From positions 1 through 5,923 of the forward strand of contig JBFLVQ010000603.1 in NCBI GenBank assembly GCA_040758525.1: a stretch of 5,923 nt of DNA. Direction: 5' to 3'. Source of the DNA: JBFLVQ01 sp040758525. Lineage in GTDB: Bacteria; Acidobacteriota; Blastocatellia; Chloracidobacteriales; JADJPF01. Numbering within the stretch: the stretch's first letter is position 1; each line of letters opens with the position of its first letter. Below the pieces are notes generated by a model. That model saw nothing but the letters and a program-made list of their open reading frames with translations. It had not been told where the DNA came from and made no database searches. Position numbers and translations under genes: made by a program. Of this stretch, positions 5,505 to 5,923 are shown piece by piece.

Positions 5505-5923
5505 CTATTTTGCTAGCTGGTATAAGTTGTTATTGGTATCTGCGAGAAGTTTTCGTATAAGTTTTTCTACCGCATTGGTTGTAGCATCAACAATATAAAC
5601 TTCTCTAGGTAGTGACGCGCTAATATCAATATCTAATCCTATTTCAGTTGCGATCACCAACATTATCGAAGCTTTTTTGGTTTTTGCTGCTCTATATAAA
5701 GAGAGCGCAGCCGCTAAGAGTGATTCTCCAGGACGCTGAACACGTATAGGAATAGGACTATTAGCAATTTCCGATTTTAGCAATGCATCAATACCATTGT
5801 TTCGTTGTACTGGTACAATATCTAATCCTTTCAAATATTGTAGCGCCTCTTGATCATCAGTCTGATAAGCGGCTCTACCAACCTTTAATAAATGTGAGTC
5901 GGTTTTAAGAGGATTTTCACAAC
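5505..5923 (-). CDS. C-terminal part of a gene continuing beyond the window, possibly a DNA methyltransferase
   Basis: The minus strand is open from the right edge (5923) to a TAG at 5507-5505, giving about 139 residues. A TTG at 5834-5832 is an internal Leu, not the start, because the frame continues upstream without a stop. The visible part reads from CENPLKTDSHLLKVGRAAYQ through ALQYLKGLDIVPVQRNNGIDALL and PIPIRVQRPGESLLAAALSLYRAA to a strand-rich end (ASIMLVIATEIGLDI, then EVYIVDATT). The VQRNNGIDALL and PIPIRVQRPGESL blocks remind me of C-terminal regions of site-specific DNA methyltransferases of the N4/N6 type, but no catalytic motif (such as DPPY or FxGxG) is in view. The gene looks A/T-richer than the plus-strand genes. 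It faces the DUF721 gene tail to tail, with one base between the stop codons. Confidence 0.65.
   Translation of the reverse strand, partial: CENPLKTDSHLLKVGRAAYQTDDQEALQYLKGLDIVPVQRNNGIDALLKSEIANSPIPIRVQRPGESLLAAALSLYRAAKTKKASIMLVIATEIGLDIDISASLPREVYIVDATTNAVEKLIRKLLADTNNNLYQLAK

Overview
The window is a compact bacterial gene run of moderate GC content. It holds five plus-strand genes (three of them amide-bond-forming enzymes), followed by a convergent minus-strand gene that leaves the right edge. Ribosome-binding sites of the AGGAG type precede four of the five plus-strand genes. The gene mix (ATP-grasp + circularly permuted ATP-grasp + GCS2-type ligase, a UshA-like protein with a CG-Cys/Sec motif, and a DUF721/DciA protein) suggests a free-living Gram-negative-type bacterium. 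Acidobacteriota (Blastocatellia-like) is my best guess, at low confidence, because no rRNA or other phylogenetic marker is present.

Layout: 1-196 is a leader with a weak promoter candidate. 197-1159 encodes a RimK-like ATP-grasp ligase. 1160-1263 is a spacer carrying a GTGACGA-type direct/inverted repeat. 1264-2616 encodes a circularly permuted type-2 ATP-grasp protein. 2627-3730 encodes a GCS2/YbdK-type carboxylate-amine ligase. 3737-5005 encodes a membrane-anchored UshA-like protein interrupted by one in-frame TGA at 3986-3988. 5006-5033 is a strong hairpin. 5045-5503 encodes a DUF721/DciA-like protein. 5505-5923 (minus) is the C-terminal part of a gene that may be a DNA methyltransferase.

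The main result is that the apparent break in the UshA-like gene is best read as selenocysteine. The frame is identical on both sides of the TGA. The TGA sits at the last position of a Cys-Gly-X motif that is Cys-Gly-Cys in relatives as I recall them. A perfect 8-bp stem with a GGC loop lies 20 nt downstream, where a bacterial SECIS element belongs. The product would be a 422-residue selenoprotein with a C-G-U motif whose phosphoesterase metal ligands are largely lost, so it is more likely a redox or binding protein than a nucleotidase.

The three ligases fit a peptide or amide metabolite pathway of the kind described for ATP-grasp/GCS2 gene clusters. The GCS2-type gene and the selenoprotein gene are only 6 nt apart, so the exported selenoprotein may be co-expressed with the pathway. 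A functional link between the two is inference only.
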